A program made the translations under genes and the position numbers. Of a stretch of DNA of 64,000 bases, positions 1-13,400 are shown piece after piece. Location of the stretch: NCBI GenBank assembly GCA_002007465.1, contig LNAC01000109.1, positions 3,315,593 through 3,379,592 on the forward strand. Reading direction: 5' to 3'. Each line of letters starts with the position of its first letter. The first letter of the stretch is position 1. The notes beneath the pieces are model-generated. The model saw only the letters and a list, made by a program, of their open reading frames with translations. It had not been told where the DNA came from and made no database searches. This stretch comes from Ailurus styani. Lineage: Eukaryota > Chordata > Mammalia > Carnivora > Ailuridae.

Positions 1-1445
1 TGCCCTGACACACCTGCTGGGAGGTGAGAAAACCGACCTCCGACTCCTCCTGCTCATGACTGGCCTGAATGCCCATCTAGGCTTTCCGTCTAAGGGCCTC
101 TCGCCAGCACCCTTCCTTTCTGTGATCTTTACGACCCTCGGCCCTCAGGGCCCTCGGAAGGGACAGGATGATGATTAGTAACAGCGGCTGTCATTTCTGG
201 AGTATGGTCCGCCGGGCCCTGTGCTAAACCTTTTGCAGCCCATTTAAAACTTGCAAGGGGCTAGATGTGATGTTATTAGCTGCATTTACAGCTGAGGAAC
301 CTGGGGGCTCAGAGACGCTGACTTGCTCAGGGTCACGTACCTCGGAGGTGGCAAAGTCAGACTGGAGCCCAAATCTGGCTGATCCCAAAGCCTGAGCCTC
401 TTCCCCCTCTCCTGTCCTGGCTCTCCCTCGGGGTTCCTGCTCCCTGACAGTCTCCCACAGTGGTTATACCCCAGAAAGGCTGCTCCAGGCAAGGGGGCCC
501 CAGGCTGTACCCAGAAGGGCCACTTCCCCCGGATTTTGTCCATGGGCTCCACGATTCGGGGCAGGCTCTTTGAGGTCCCATCCCCTTTGTGTCTCTGACC
601 TCGACCCTGGACTTCATGGCCAGAGCTGCCCCGCTGTTCTGCCTACCAACGTGCCCGTTGCTGACGGCCAGCCGAGGCTGCCAGGCTTGTGCTTCTTCCC
701 CCCTGCAAACAGGACCCCAAGTCTTTCTCCCGCATTCCATCCAAACCACGATACCAAGAGGGGGGCAGGCAGGATGGCTCCGATTGTCTCTGTGACAGAC
801 AGGGAAACCGAGGCTCCAGCATTCAAGTGGCCTGTCAGAGAAGTGCTTGGGGTGAAGGTGACCATTTGAGCCTTCATCCGGGTCCTTGGCCCGCCTTGGG
901 AGTTTGGGCTCCCCACCCCCCAGCATTCCCTGCTGAGTCCCACGAGCTGAAGGCTCTGTCCTGGGTCTGGCTACGTAAAACCTCTCTGGGACAGGCTCTG
1001 GACCGTGGCTCTCAGGCCCCCCAGTGGGACTGTCTGACTCCAGAGTCAACTTGGCCATCCCCCTGTTTCTACTCTCGTCGAGTCTGTTCAGCATCAGGAG
1101 CCAGGGTGAGGCTGGGAGGCCAGCCCTCTGGTTTTGGCTCTGCCACCGTCTTGTTCATGTGACCTGAGGCCAGCTATGGCCGCCTGTGGTCTCAGTTTCC
1201 CCAAGTGGAAAATGGTCCTCTAGATGCAGCCCTGTGCCCCACCCAGGGCAAGAGGGAATGGCCGATGGTGGGCAGTGGGTCCAGAACAAGGGAAATCATC
1301 AAATAGCACAGCACTTGTTCTCGGGAGTGGAAGGGGGCTATGGGAAAGGTGAAACTAAGTTACGTGGTTCTGTCCTGTCCCAGCCCGTGGGTGGGTCTGG
1401 GGCCCGTGGGTGGCCCAGCCAGGCGCTGAGGGTCCTCTGCTATAG
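1..1445 (+). other. RASA4 intron (5' part of gene lies outside window)
   Basis: I see no coding exon here. By comparison with human RASA4, the two first coding exons (about 41 codons, start of C2A) should lie upstream of base 1. The stretch holds an MIR-type repeat at about 165-400 and weaker MIR-like pieces near 770-850 and 1160-1250. It ends in a pyrimidine-rich tract and the acceptor AG at 1444-1445. Confidence 0.6.
165..400 (+). repeat. MIR SINE remnant
   Basis: The stretch contains diverged versions of the MIR core in order: a 'cattt-aaa' block, 'ttacagctgaggaacctggggctcag', 'cttgctcagggtcacg', then 'tggagcccaaatctggct'. MIRs are ancient tRNA-derived SINEs shared by mammals. No target duplication is recognisable, as expected for their age. 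Confidence 0.65.
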
Positions 1446-4400
1446 GACAGCCACTGTGTGGAAGACCCTGTGTCCATTCTGGGGCGAAGAGTACCAGGTG
1501 CACCTGCCGCCCACCTTCCACACGGTGGCCTTCTACGTCATGGATGAGGACGCCCTCAGGTGGGTGGGCCCCCACTGTTCAAATGGGGCCCCAACCCTGC
1601 CACCGGCCCCTCCTGGCTCATGTCACTGCTGGGCCTGCTGGGCCTGCTGGTCGTTTTGCATCCTCTTTGTGGCCTGGAGGGAGGGGAAGCCCCGGGATGG
1701 TCTGGAAGGTTCATGGTTCGAGTGAGCAGGTGTCTGCGGGGTGGGGGCGTTCACACTGCTCACACCACATCACCCACGTGCATGTGCGGGAGTAAAGGCA
1801 CAGGTGTGCTGGGCTGTGTGTGGGGGCATGTGAGCTAGGGAGCCCGGGATGAACTTGGCATACACGCGGGCCCATGTGTCGTTCCACGTGCAGAAACCTA
1901 GCACATGTGTGTGAGCGTGTCCAGAATGCAGGGCCCGCAGGAGGGTCACGGGTCCTGCTCCGATCGGCTCCTGCAAATGACTGGACTGTCAGGCTCCCTG
2001 CTTCCCACAGGGCCCCTGAAATGGGCAGGAGGGGGGTCCCAGGCTCCCTGCGGAGCCCCGCCCAGCTCTGGCCCCCTCTCCACCCTCCAGCCGGGACGAT
2101 GTTATCGGGAAAGTCTGCCTCACCAAGGACACCCTGGCTGCTCATCCGAAGGGTAAGATTCCTGGGAGGGAGCCCGTGGCCTGCTTCTGCTTCCCCTCCC
2201 CTGCTCTGCCCCCGTTCCTGGCCTGCCCCCAATTCAGAGATGCTTTCTTGAGGCTCCTTCATGGCTCATGCTCAGGAAAAGCCACGTCCACCCTCCTTAG
2301 AAGGGCCTCTGGCCCATCTCCTGTCCCCTGACCTCAATGCCCTGGCCCCCATTCTGTCCCCTACTGGAACTGCGTCCCACTAGGGCAACGAGGGGCTGCT
2401 AGTGTGGGGATCTGAGGCCTCCGCAGGCAGAAGAAGGGGCCTCTGTGTGCTACCTTGCTGAGGTGTGGAGACCCCTCCTCCCATCGGGCTGCCTCTTCCT
2501 GTACCCGTGGGGTCCCCTCAGCCTGGGTCCCAGTGCCACTCTGCCCTAAGCCCGAGGGGTCGGCCTGCGGCTGAGCCAGGCCCCTTGGGTGACGGCTGGG
2601 ACGCTGACACTGTTTTGACGGGTCACCCTGCCCCAGCCTCATGGTGTGACCCAGGGCAAGTGCTGCCTCCTCCCGGCTGCGTCCCTGGCTGCCGGGAGGG
2701 TTCTGACCCAGAGCCCTCAGGCGGTTCAGGTTCGGCTTGTCCCAGCCCTGCGACTCCTCCCGGGGCTTCCCGGCACACACCTGCTCCTGTCTGTGAGGCC
2801 GGGGCAGGCACGCGGGGGTGGGGGCACTGTGCTGACTCATGGAGCCTCTCGGCCCCTGCCAGGCCCGGAGGCCTCTCCTGCTCGCGGCCCCCGTCGGCTC
2901 CTCGGGGTCCAGTGGCCCAGGGGATGCTGGGCCCTTGTCGCTTCCCCATCTGGGCTCGGCCCCTCCTCCGGCAGCCCCAGACAAGAGCCGAGGTTTTAAG
3001 ATGGAGAAACTGAGGCCAGAGAAAACGGTTCTGTCATGAGCTAGGGTCGGCGGGGCACGAGAGGAAGGAGACGGGTTGCCGGATTTGGGTTCGCATCAAG
3101 CCTCTTCCACGTGCCGCTGCTCAGCTTCCGAGCCTGTGTCCCCACCTGTCCCTGGGGACGATGGCCCCCTCCCCCGGAGCTGGCGAGGACCCCGAGGGGC
3201 TGGTGCAGGGGTGCGGCGGCTCCCGGCAGGGCTGAGCTGCAGGTCCCACAGGTTTCAGTGGCTGGGCCCACCTGACGGAGGTCGACCCCGCCGAGGAGGT
3301 GCAAGGCGAGATCCACCTGCGCCTGGAGGTGGTCCCTGGGACGCGGGCCGGCCGGCTGCGCTGCTCGGTGCTGGAGGCCAGGTGAGGCGGGGGCGGCTGC
3401 GCGGCGGGGCGGCGGGCCCCACGGAGCCAGGAACTCCCGCCACGACTGCCCACCTGCTGCATCCCCCACTCCATGTCCTGGCCCTGCGCCTCCTCCCACC
3501 CATGCATGCGTGCAGGCAGACCAGGGAGGTTGCCCTGACCCAAGGGTGTTTCCTGGGTGACCCGGCCCAGGACACTGTCTCTTGGTGGCTGGGGTGATGT
3601 TCTAACGGCGGGGTGTCAGGCACTGTAGATCAGTGGGGACAGCAGGTGAGAGGGGCCCCCGAGCTCTGAGCATGCAGCCCCCTTGCCAGGACCGGGCTTC
3701 CCCTGGGTTTAACTATAGTATGAACTTGGCCGTGGGTGTGTATGTGGGTGTGGGTGTGGGTATATGGTGAGGGGTGGGGTTCTCTCCAGGAGGAACAGTG
3801 ACTTGGGCGGAAAGGTGGGCCTGAATCACCTGCGACAGGACCCCCCGACCCCCCCGAGTATTTTTAGCTGCGGGCTTCCCTCCCGTCGGGGCCTGAGTGT
3901 GAGTCACACACGCTCCATGAGCAGCGCCTTCCCTTCTGGCTCCAGGCCGCCTCCACAGGGTACTTGGCTGCCTCCGGAGCGGGAGGGCAGGGCCAGGCCA
4001 GCGCCTGTGGAGGAGCAGGTCCCTGCAGGGGTGTGGGGGTGCGGGGGTGTTGGCTTCCTGGAGGGGATGATCTCTCTCCAGCAAGTGGGGACTGTGGCTT
4101 TCCCCGCTTGATTCCCTCCAGGGCCCGGAGCGCAGACGAGGCGGAGGGTGAATGTGTGGACTTGGGCAGAGGCCCGCTCACAGCCTCACACTCGGTCGTT
4201 CCCACCCTCCGGCTCACTTGCATGCACGCTCACACGCACGTGCTGCCAAGACTCCTGGAGATGCGGGGGCTGGGCCAGCCTGGCCTCCGCTCAGCAGGTG
4301 CCTGGACGGGAGCAGTGGTCTGTCCAGACCTGTATGTGCAGTGCGGGGGTCTTGGCCCCGATCGCCCCCCGCTTAGACCCCCCCGGCATTCCAGGAGGCC

Positions 4401-7400
4401 CAGGAAGCTGTGCAGAAAGAACGTTTCTCCTCATCTTTCTGGGCAGATTCTCAAGGCCTGGAAGGCTCTGGAATTCTCTTAGCTCTGAGGAGGAAAGAAA
4501 AGCAGGCACAAGAGGCTTTAAACTAAAAATACGGAGAAGAGCAGAAAATAGTATTTACAGTAAAAGGAAGAGGGGTGGGCTTTGCTGTTACTCCACAAAG
4601 GGCTCTGAGCTGGGGGTGCTGTGACCGGATTTGGGTTTTGCAAAGCATCGGCAGGATGACCCATCGGGGCTGCTGCTCAAGATCCACGCCCCCCAAGTAG
4701 GAGAACACGGTGGGGCAGGCCTTCTAGAAGCCCATGATCTCATTCGTGGGGGTTATCTTCTCCATCCTGGTGATGGGGAAACCGAGGCTTGGAGAGGCGG
4801 CCCCAGCTCAGGGCTGCACTGGAAACTGGGGGGCGGGTGGGGGTCACAGTCCAGGCTGTTCCACGATGCACTTGCCTCCCCCACTCCCCAAAGCAGACGA
4901 TAAGCTCACAGCCCACCTGTGACTGTCAGCCCAGAGGAGCCATGGTGGGGGGGCACCCTGGCCTGGTGTGGGTGCCGCATAGAGACCCGTGGGGTGAACA
5001 CAGTGGGGATCAGCATCCAGAAAAGGGAGAGGCACTGTCCACGGTCACCTGGCTTGCCTGGGCGCAGATGAGCTCAGCCTGGTGTGGCCCCACAGCAGTG
5101 GGGTGACAGTCTGGGGAGGGGGGGTGTGAGAAGTGGATGCTCTGTTTCCCCCCAGGGACCTAGCCCCCAAGGACCGGAACGGTGCATCTGACCCCTTTGT
5201 CCGAGTGCGCTACAACGGCCGGACGCAGGAGACCTCGGTGAGGAGGGCTGGGGGGGAAGTGGGGGGGGGCAGGCAGGCCCTCTTCAGCTGGGAGGTCAGG
5301 CTGGGGCTGTGATCTCACAGAAGAGATTTAGAAAAGCTGGGTGACCCCGGTGCAGAGCAGGTTCTGGCCCTTCTGTCGCCAACCCCTACAGCCCCAGCTG
5401 CCTTTCACTTCCGGCCTCCTGGGCCAAGATAGCCGGCGTGGGGTTCAGTTGCGCCGTCTGACAGCTCCCCCGACTGCTCTCCTCCAGGAAACAGCGGGGT
5501 GGTGGGCGCAGCTCTAGGGTAGGGAGGGCCTGACGGCCTGGTTTCTCAGCGCAGTCTGCTACCTTTTTGCTGTGTGGCCTTGGACAAGTACCTTACCCAG
5601 TCTGGGCCTCCATTTCCCCCTTGAGAAATGAGAAGGCGTTTGGACAGGAAGGTTATACTTCTGCTGCAGCAAGGGCCCTGGAGGGATCCCAAGTGGGGTG
5701 TTTGGGATGGCTGTGCCTTTGGCTGGACCTTGCTTGGGGGGCCCCTTGGGGTCAGCCCTGGCTCTACTCGCCTCATTCTGGACAGATCGTGAAGAAATCA
5801 TGCTACCCACGCTGGAACGAGACATTTGAGTTTGATCTGGAAGAGGGGGCTGCAGAGGCGCTGTGTGTGGAAGCCTGGGACTGGGATCTTGTCAGCCGGA
5901 ATGACTTCTTGGGCAAAGTGAGTGCCCCCCCGCTTCAAGCTGCACCTGCCACCACCTCGGAGCCTGGCCTCCATTCTAGCACCATCCCCAGTCTCCCCAC
6001 CACCCCCCTGGCTGCCCCAAAGGGGCACTCCCCAGAACCAGTCACCAGTGCTCGGGGACCCCCAGAAGGGACTCCCCAAAAGGAACAGTAGTTGGCAAGG
6101 AAGAGAACAGAGGGTCCCAGTCCCACCGTGGCCCCCCTGCCTCTGCCTTGCCCCCAGGTGGTGTTCAATGTCCAGAGACTGTGGGCGGCCCAGCAGGAGG
6201 AGGGCTGGTTCCGGCTACAGCCTGACCAGTCCAAGAGTCGGCGGGGAGAGTGAGTGCTGGGGCTTGGCAGTGGGGCTGGTGGGCTCCGGGCCCCAGGAGG
6301 TGGGGTGGGGGGCCAGTTGGCTCCAGCAGACAGGCAGGCGGGCTGCCCAGTGGGGGGCATATCCTTGTCCATAGGACCAGACTCTGTTATCCTGACTGGT
6401 CCTGCTGCCTGGCCCTTCTCGAAACCTTGGACTTGGCCCTGTCCTCGAACTCTAAGGCAGTACAGGTCTCCTGCTTTCTACTTTCTGGCAGATTCTGGAA
6501 CAGGCCATCAGACTTTTTCCCTTTAGGAGTTTCCTAGCAGACCTCATACCAGGGTTCAAGTCCCCAGAGCTCTGACTCTCCCCCAGATTTTCCAGGAATA
6601 AGATTGCCAGATAAAATATAGGCTGTCCACTTAAAGCTGAATTTCAGGCAAACAATGAATCATTTTTCAGTGTGCTATGTCCATGCAGTGTTGGAGACAG
6701 CCTTATACTAAAGATACTCAAACTTCACTGGGCGTCTTGTATTTATATTTTGGTTAAATCTGGCAACCCTATCAAGGAAGTTCTCTGGCCTCCTTGCCCA
6801 CCACTCCACCTGGAAGTGGAGGATCAGCAGTGTCCCGCACCTTGAGTGGTTCAGCTCTGTCTCTCTGCAGAAGGCCCCAGACCCCCCATCCCCACCATCG
6901 ACAGGGCAGGGGCGGGGCTGATGGCTGTGTCCAGAAGCAAGGCATTTCCAGAGAGCCAGCCAAGGGCCATTTGGAGGGCTTCTGGGGATGAGGCCATGCT
7001 GAGTGGGAATTCAGTGAACTGCGCTGTGCTTCTGGAAGGGGAGGTGCTTAGAGACTGTTAAGCCTTGGTCAGCACCCCCGCCAGGAGGGATCCGAGCAGG
7101 GGAGCTTGGCAGTTAGATCTGTTGTGGGAAGTCGCCCAGCCTGCTCGAGCCTCAGTTGGCTCTGGCAGGTTGTTATGACCGTTGGGAATTCGCTTCCAGT
7201 GTAAAGTGTATACACGAAGGAGCTGTTCTCTGAGAGTTTACAGATTTGGGGTTAGGGAGCCCAGGACGTCCTCATGGGTCAAGCTCGGAGTCCAAGGGGT
7301 CTAGAGGGGGCAGGGAGCCAGGCTGTGAAGATGGCTGGTGGTGGGAAGGGCTTTCCAAGCAGGGAAAGAAAGCAGAATGGGGGAAAGAACGGGAGGTGGG

Positions 7401-10400
7401 GCCGTGCAGGGAGGCCAGGTGGAGGGCACGGGTTGAGAGACTGAGGCCGCCCCGAGTAGGGACTATGGAGTCAGTAGGGAGGGGGCCCGGCCCCCGACGG
7501 CCTGGGTCCGGGGTGGAGAGGTCACAGGCTGCCCGTTCCAGGGGCAGCCTGGGCTCCTTGCAACTGGAGGTGCGGCTGCGGGACGAGACAGTGCTGCCCT
7601 CCGGCTGCTACGAGCCCCTGGTGCAGCTGCTGTGCCGTGAGGTGAAGCCGGGCACCCAGGTGAGGGGCCCTGGGGGGAGGTGGGAGGGCCGGGGGCCAGT
7701 AGGCTGTCCTCCCTGTCCCACACCCGCTCTACACAAAGCTCTCGGTTTTCGGGACGGTAAGGAACTAGCCAGAACCCAGGGCCCCTTGCCATCCCTTGGG
7801 AAAGCAAGCCCCCTTCCGCATGGTCCTCTGGGGTCCTCAGAGTGAAGGGTTTGGGTTCCCCTGGGGGTCCTCTAACCTTGTCTCTCCTTGCTGCCTCCTG
7901 CAGGGCCCAGGGCAGCTGATACCACTTATAGAGGAAACCACGAGCACCGAGTGCCGCCAGGATGTGGCCACCAACCTGCTCAAGCTCTTCCTGGGGCAGG
8001 GACTGGCCAAAGACTTTCTGGACCTGCTCTTCCAGCTGGAGCTGGGTCGTACCAGTGAGGCCTGGGAGGTGGCGGCCTATCTGAGGGTGTGGTGGAGAGG
8101 GGAGCCAGGAGCCAAGGACTCCAGAGATGCTGAGAGCAGAGAAATCTGGGAAGCCTTCCTGTAGGAAGCTGCTGGGTCTGATTAGGAGGCAAAGGAAAGA
8201 GCAAAAGGCATAGGTCTGGTAGTGTGCTGGGAGGTGGCAAGGAAGGTTCCTTACAGAGGAGCCAGCTTAGAGCCCCCAGCCCTGTCTGTGGTCCTCTGTC
8301 CTTCCCCAGCCTCCTACCCAGTAGAACCTCTACTTGTAGGTGAGGCTAACACCCTGTTCCGGAGCAACTCTCTGGCCTCCAAGTCCATGGAGTCTTTTCT
8401 GAAGGTGAGGTTGAGTGGTATATGGTCTTTGTTTCCTAGATGAGGAGACCGAGGTTCAGAAGGGCCAAGAGGTAGAGTGGGAGCTTAAGTTCCAGTCTTC
8501 TGTTGGTGGTTCAAGGCCCTTTAAGGCTAACGATTTCATACGTCCACCCATGTATCCAGTCACTCTTTCATTCGCGCAGCAGCATTTTGTCTTGCTGTCC
8601 CCTTCGTGTGCCTGGCTGGCTCTATCCTGAGTGGGCACAGCAGGCAGATGGTGCACGGGGCGGCTGGGAGGCCGGCTGCAGGGAGACGGCCGGGAGCTGG
8701 AGGCAGGAGGCAGGACCAATGCCACCCCCCTCTCGGCCCCCAGGTGGCGGGGATGCGGTATCTGCACGGCGTGCTGGGCCCCATCATTGACAGGGTGTTT
8801 GAAGAGAAGAAGTACGTGGAGCTGGACCCCAGCAAAGTGGAGGTCAAGGATGTAGGGTGAGGCCGGATGTGATTCCCGGGCCGGGGGTGTTGGGGATGCA
8901 AGGCCCTTTTTGGAAGTGTATGTTTTGGCTCTTTCTCTACTTTTTGTCTCTCTGCCCACCTGTGCGTTGCCTTTGCCCCTGCCTCTGCTGACGCCTTATT
9001 GCGCCTGTCTCCGGGAGCCCCCGTGAGAGACCTGTGCGGGGGCGCTGACCTCCATCCTCTCCGCGGGATCCACTCAGGTGCTCCGGGCTGCACCGCCCAC
9101 AGACCGAGGCCGAGGTGCTGGAGCAGAGCGCGCAGACGCTGCGCACCCACCTGGGGGCGCTGCTGAGCGCGCTCTGCCGCTCCGTTCGCGCATGCCCCGC
9201 CGTGGTCCGCGCCACCTTCCGGCAGCTTTTCCGGCGCGTGCGCGAGCGCTTCCCCGGCGCCCAGCACGAGGTGCGCCCCCTGCCGGTGGGGCCGGGCGGA
9301 GGGACGAAAGTGGTGGGCAGAGGGGGCGCAGCGGCGGTGGTGTTGGGGGCTTGGTTAGGTCCGCGGGCAGCGGCATGGGGCGAGGCAGAGGCGGGCACCG
9401 CACCACAGGCTCGCGGGCGGCGGCGAGTCCAGGCCTTGGGCAGCCCAGCGCCTGCTCTCCCGCGCCCCCCAGAACGTGCCGTTCATCGCCGTCACCAGCT
9501 TCCTGTGCCTGCGCTTCTTCTCTCCCGCCATCATGGCGCCCAAGCTCTTCCACCTGCGGGAGCGGCACGCGGACGCGCGCACCAGCCGCACCCTGCTCCT
9601 GCTGGCCAAGGTGCGGGCCCCTGGACGCGGGTGGGGCCCCCTCCCCCCCGCGCGTCCCCTGCCGGCTCCAGGAACACCGGTGGCACTGCACTTCACACTG
9701 ACGCTTTCTCGTGGTCACCCGAGCTCACGGACAAGGAAACAGGTCCCTGTGGGGAAAGAGATGGCCCAAGGCCGCAGAGCCTGTGTGTGTGAATGCGGGC
9801 CTTTTAACCCCCAGGTGTCCTTATTCCCAGGTGGCCCCTAGCTGCCTGGCACCAGGCTGGGGCCGGCGTACCCAGGGACCAGTGTCCTGGTAAACTTACC
9901 GAGGAAGGCTGGTGGGTTGGCCTCAAGTAGCCCCAACTGTTAGGTCCTGAAAGGCCTCAAACTTCCGCGATCAGTTCAGCCCCGAACCCCAGTGGGGATG
10001 GAATGGGCTCATGAGCAGAGCTTGTGCCACTTCTGCCTTGGTTTCTACAACGGGAGTAGCACCCGATTTGGGGGCGGGGCGGGGGAAGTTGCAGTGNNNN
10101 NNNNNNNNNNNNNNNNNNNNNNNNNNNNNNNNNNNNNNNNNNNNNNNNNNNNNNNNNNNNNNNNNNNNNNNNNNNNNNNNNNNNNNNNNNNNNNNNNNNN
10201 NNNNNNNNNNNNNNNNNNNNNNNNNNNNNNNNNNNNNNNNNNNNNNNNNNNNNNNNNNNNNNNNNNNNNNNNNNNNNNNNNNNNNNNNNNNNNNNNNNNN
10301 NNNNNNNNNNNNNNNNNNNNNNNNNNNNNNNNNNNNNNNNNNNNNNNNNNNNNNNNNNNNNNNNNNNNNNNNNNNNNNNNNNNNNNNNNNNNNNNNNNNN

Positions 10401-13400
10401 NNNNNNNNNNNNNNNNNNNNNNNNNNNNNNNNNNNNNNNNNNNNNNNNNNNNNNNNNNNNNNNNNNNNNNNNNNNNNNNNNCCCCGCCCCTGCCCAGGGG
10501 CCCCACCCAGAGTGCGCCCCCCAAGTGCGTGTCCCCCCCCCACCCCCGCTCTCCAAGTCCAGTTTGCTGTGCTCTCTGGCCCAGGTCCCCACCTACCTCT
10601 GTGCCTCTTTGGTCGCGCTCACAGCGTCTTGATCACGTTTGCCCTGTCCCATGGCCTTGCCCGCCTGCTGCCTGTGCCCCTTGCGGCTCTGCCCCAGCCC
10701 CCACTTCGTCCCTGGGCTCACATTTTACCCTCCCTCCCTGGCCCGGCAGAGCTGGACCTGCAGCGGGCGTTGAGTTTGCAGGCTCCGCCGGTGAAGGAGG
10801 GGCCACTCTTCATCCACAGGACCAAGGGCAAGGGCCCCCTCATGTCCTCCTTCAAGAAACTCCACTTTTCCCTCACCACCGAGGCCCTCAGCTTCGCCAA
10901 GACGCCCAGCTCTAAGGTGGGTAAGGAAGGAGGTGGGCAAGTGGGGATCCGAGGGGTTTATAACACATTAGAAGCACCTGTGCTTCCCTCGGAGCCCATC
11001 CCAGGGCGCCTGGGATCAGAGAAGAAAGCCAGGCAGGACCAGGTTTCTGGTGTCAGCCACAGGATCTAAGACTCGTGGGGAAGGAGTACCTCTGTCCAGA
11101 GGGCAGTGGCCAGGGGGCAGACAGTGGCCGCAGTGTCAGCCCTCGCCTCTTGGTGCATGAGTGGGCTGGGGGACAGAGGGGAGATGAGGGAATGAGAGGG
11201 GGGCTGGGAGGAGTCCCAGTTTCCAGCCCTGTGTACCTAGGAAGTGTCTCAAGCTCTCTGAGCTTTGGTGGGTATCTTGAAGTTGGGGATAACGGTCCCT
11301 ATTTCCCAAGTCATTGAAGGCAGAGGAGATGATCGTTCTGAGGGTATAGAGCCTGGCCCAGCACAGGGCAGGATCTCAGCCTGCTGTACTACCGAAGGCC
11401 CTGGGCTGGCCTCCCGTCCGTGCTCTTCTCCCAGGCAGGGTGGGGCACAGACATCGGGGATGTCCTGACCCCTCGCTGGGCCGACCCGACCCCCCACTAG
11501 CCAGGCTCTGGGGTCCGTCAGCCTGGGATGCCCGACCCAGCCCTGAGCAGCTGACGGGGTAACCGAGGGGTTGAGGGAGCTCCCTGGGTGACCCCTCAAG
11601 CCTGGGGCTTTTGCTTTCCAGCGTCTTCCACCCCAAGCAACTGCCCAGCCACTGAGTCTCCTCTGCGTTTTCTGCAGCCTCAAGCAAAGCCTGGCAGGGT
11701 CTTCCTTTATCTCACTCTGGGCCCCTTTCTATTCCTTGGCATTGAGCTTTGTCCTTTTGTGGGCACATCGGGCATCCTCTTGTGCAGCGCCCCCCGTTCT
11801 GCCTTCCTGTCTCCTGTTCAGCAGGTGTACCCCAGAACGGGCAGCACATCCTTGTCCTTTGGAAGGCCCCACCCCAAGATGTGTGCCCCAGGGCTCCCCT
11901 CCAGGTTTTCCCACTCCTCCCAAGAGGTGGCACTGCCCTTCTCTGCTCGTCACTGAGGCCAGCAGGAGTGGTGGGCTTGGATGCCAGGCTGGGGGGGGGG
12001 TGCTCTCCTGAGGGCCACGGGGACTGTTACTTGGGTGATAAGGTCCCTGATGAGTTCTGATGGGAGACCCCAGGGGGCTGGGGGCTGCTAGCCCAGGTTC
12101 TGCTTCAGTAGGTTGGGGGTCCCTCGGGGACATGGATCTGTTAGATTCACAGCTGCTCTTTGTTCCTTCGTATCTTACCATATTGGATGATGGCAGGAAT
12201 GGGGAGGGGCCAGGAGATGGGGAAGATAAAGGCAGGTGGGGGAATTATTCATAAGGGAAAAGGCACAGGCCGGGTCTGGCAGGTGCTACTGTCCAGGTCT
12301 GGGGAATGCTGGGGGTCCAGACATTTCCAAAGCTCTGACTTCCTGGGACCGTTGCGAACCCTCGAGAGACCAGGCACTTGGTCACCATCTGTCTGTGCTC
12401 TGTCTGGCTGGGGTTGCTCACAGAGCCGGGTCCCTGATGCTGACTCCCCGGGGTGTAGAAGGGGAGTCTAAGGCCCAGAACTAGGACTCTGAGTCTGCTT
12501 GTCTCTGCCCACTCCAGAAAAGTGCCCTCATCAAGCTAGCCAACATCCGGGCAGCAGAGAAGGTGGAGGAGAAGAGTTTTGGCAGCTCACACGTCATGCA
12601 GGTCATCTATGAGGACGACGCAGGCAAGCGCCAGACCATGTACCTGCAGTGCAAGGTGGGGGCCATGTGGTGGGCACTTGGGAAGGGCCGCTGGGGGAAT
12701 AGCTGCCTGGGGGGGGGCAGCTAGAAGGAGACCCCTGTGAGCCTCCAACCACCTGTCACCTGTATCAGGCCTAGCAGGTGTGAGATCTGTGAGTGCCATG
12801 TGCGCGCGTGTGTGTGTGTGTGTGTGTGTGTCCTGGGCTCTGGGGCTCCGGGGGCCTGTGCCCATGGCTTTCCCTGGGCCTAAGCACCCACATGTAGGTC
12901 TCTGCATGGTCCAGTATAAGGACTTGTACATTCCTGTCATGTGGAGCTTCACACATTGTGCATGTTTGCGAGAAACTGGATTTGTGAGTATCTTTGTTGG
13001 TGCCTATGTGTTGGTGGTGCAGTCAACATGGAATCATCATGTGTTTGTGCAGGTGTGTGGCTCTGGGCACGTGCTCTCAAAGTCTCGTCTCTTTTCGTAT
13101 TATCTCATGCATTCACCTGAGAACTATTTGCAGAGCATCTCCAAGGCTCCTGGCGTGGGTCTCAGTGGTGGGGGTATAGCAGCACGTGAAACCACCCTGC
13201 CCTCTTGGAGCTTGTCTCCCAGGGAGGCACACGGACCGCTAAGTCAATATTTCACATGTCAAACGGGGCAGCACCTTGAAGGGCACAAAGGAGACTAAGG
13301 GGGAGAGGGAGGGGACAGAGTAGCCTTCAGCGGGGGGGTTGCTGCTCTCTAAAGGGTAGGCGGGAGGGCCTCTGGCAGGTGGCCTCTGAGCAGGGGCATC

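Noticed and set aside
9074..9718. Long antisense frames opposite the RASA4 GAP exons
   Set aside because: Arg/Ala/Pro/Gly-rich composition mirrors the GC-rich coding strand; the sense exons fully explain the DNA.
9957..11069. Open frames running through the N gap
   Set aside because: The frames are open only because unknown bases carry no stops.
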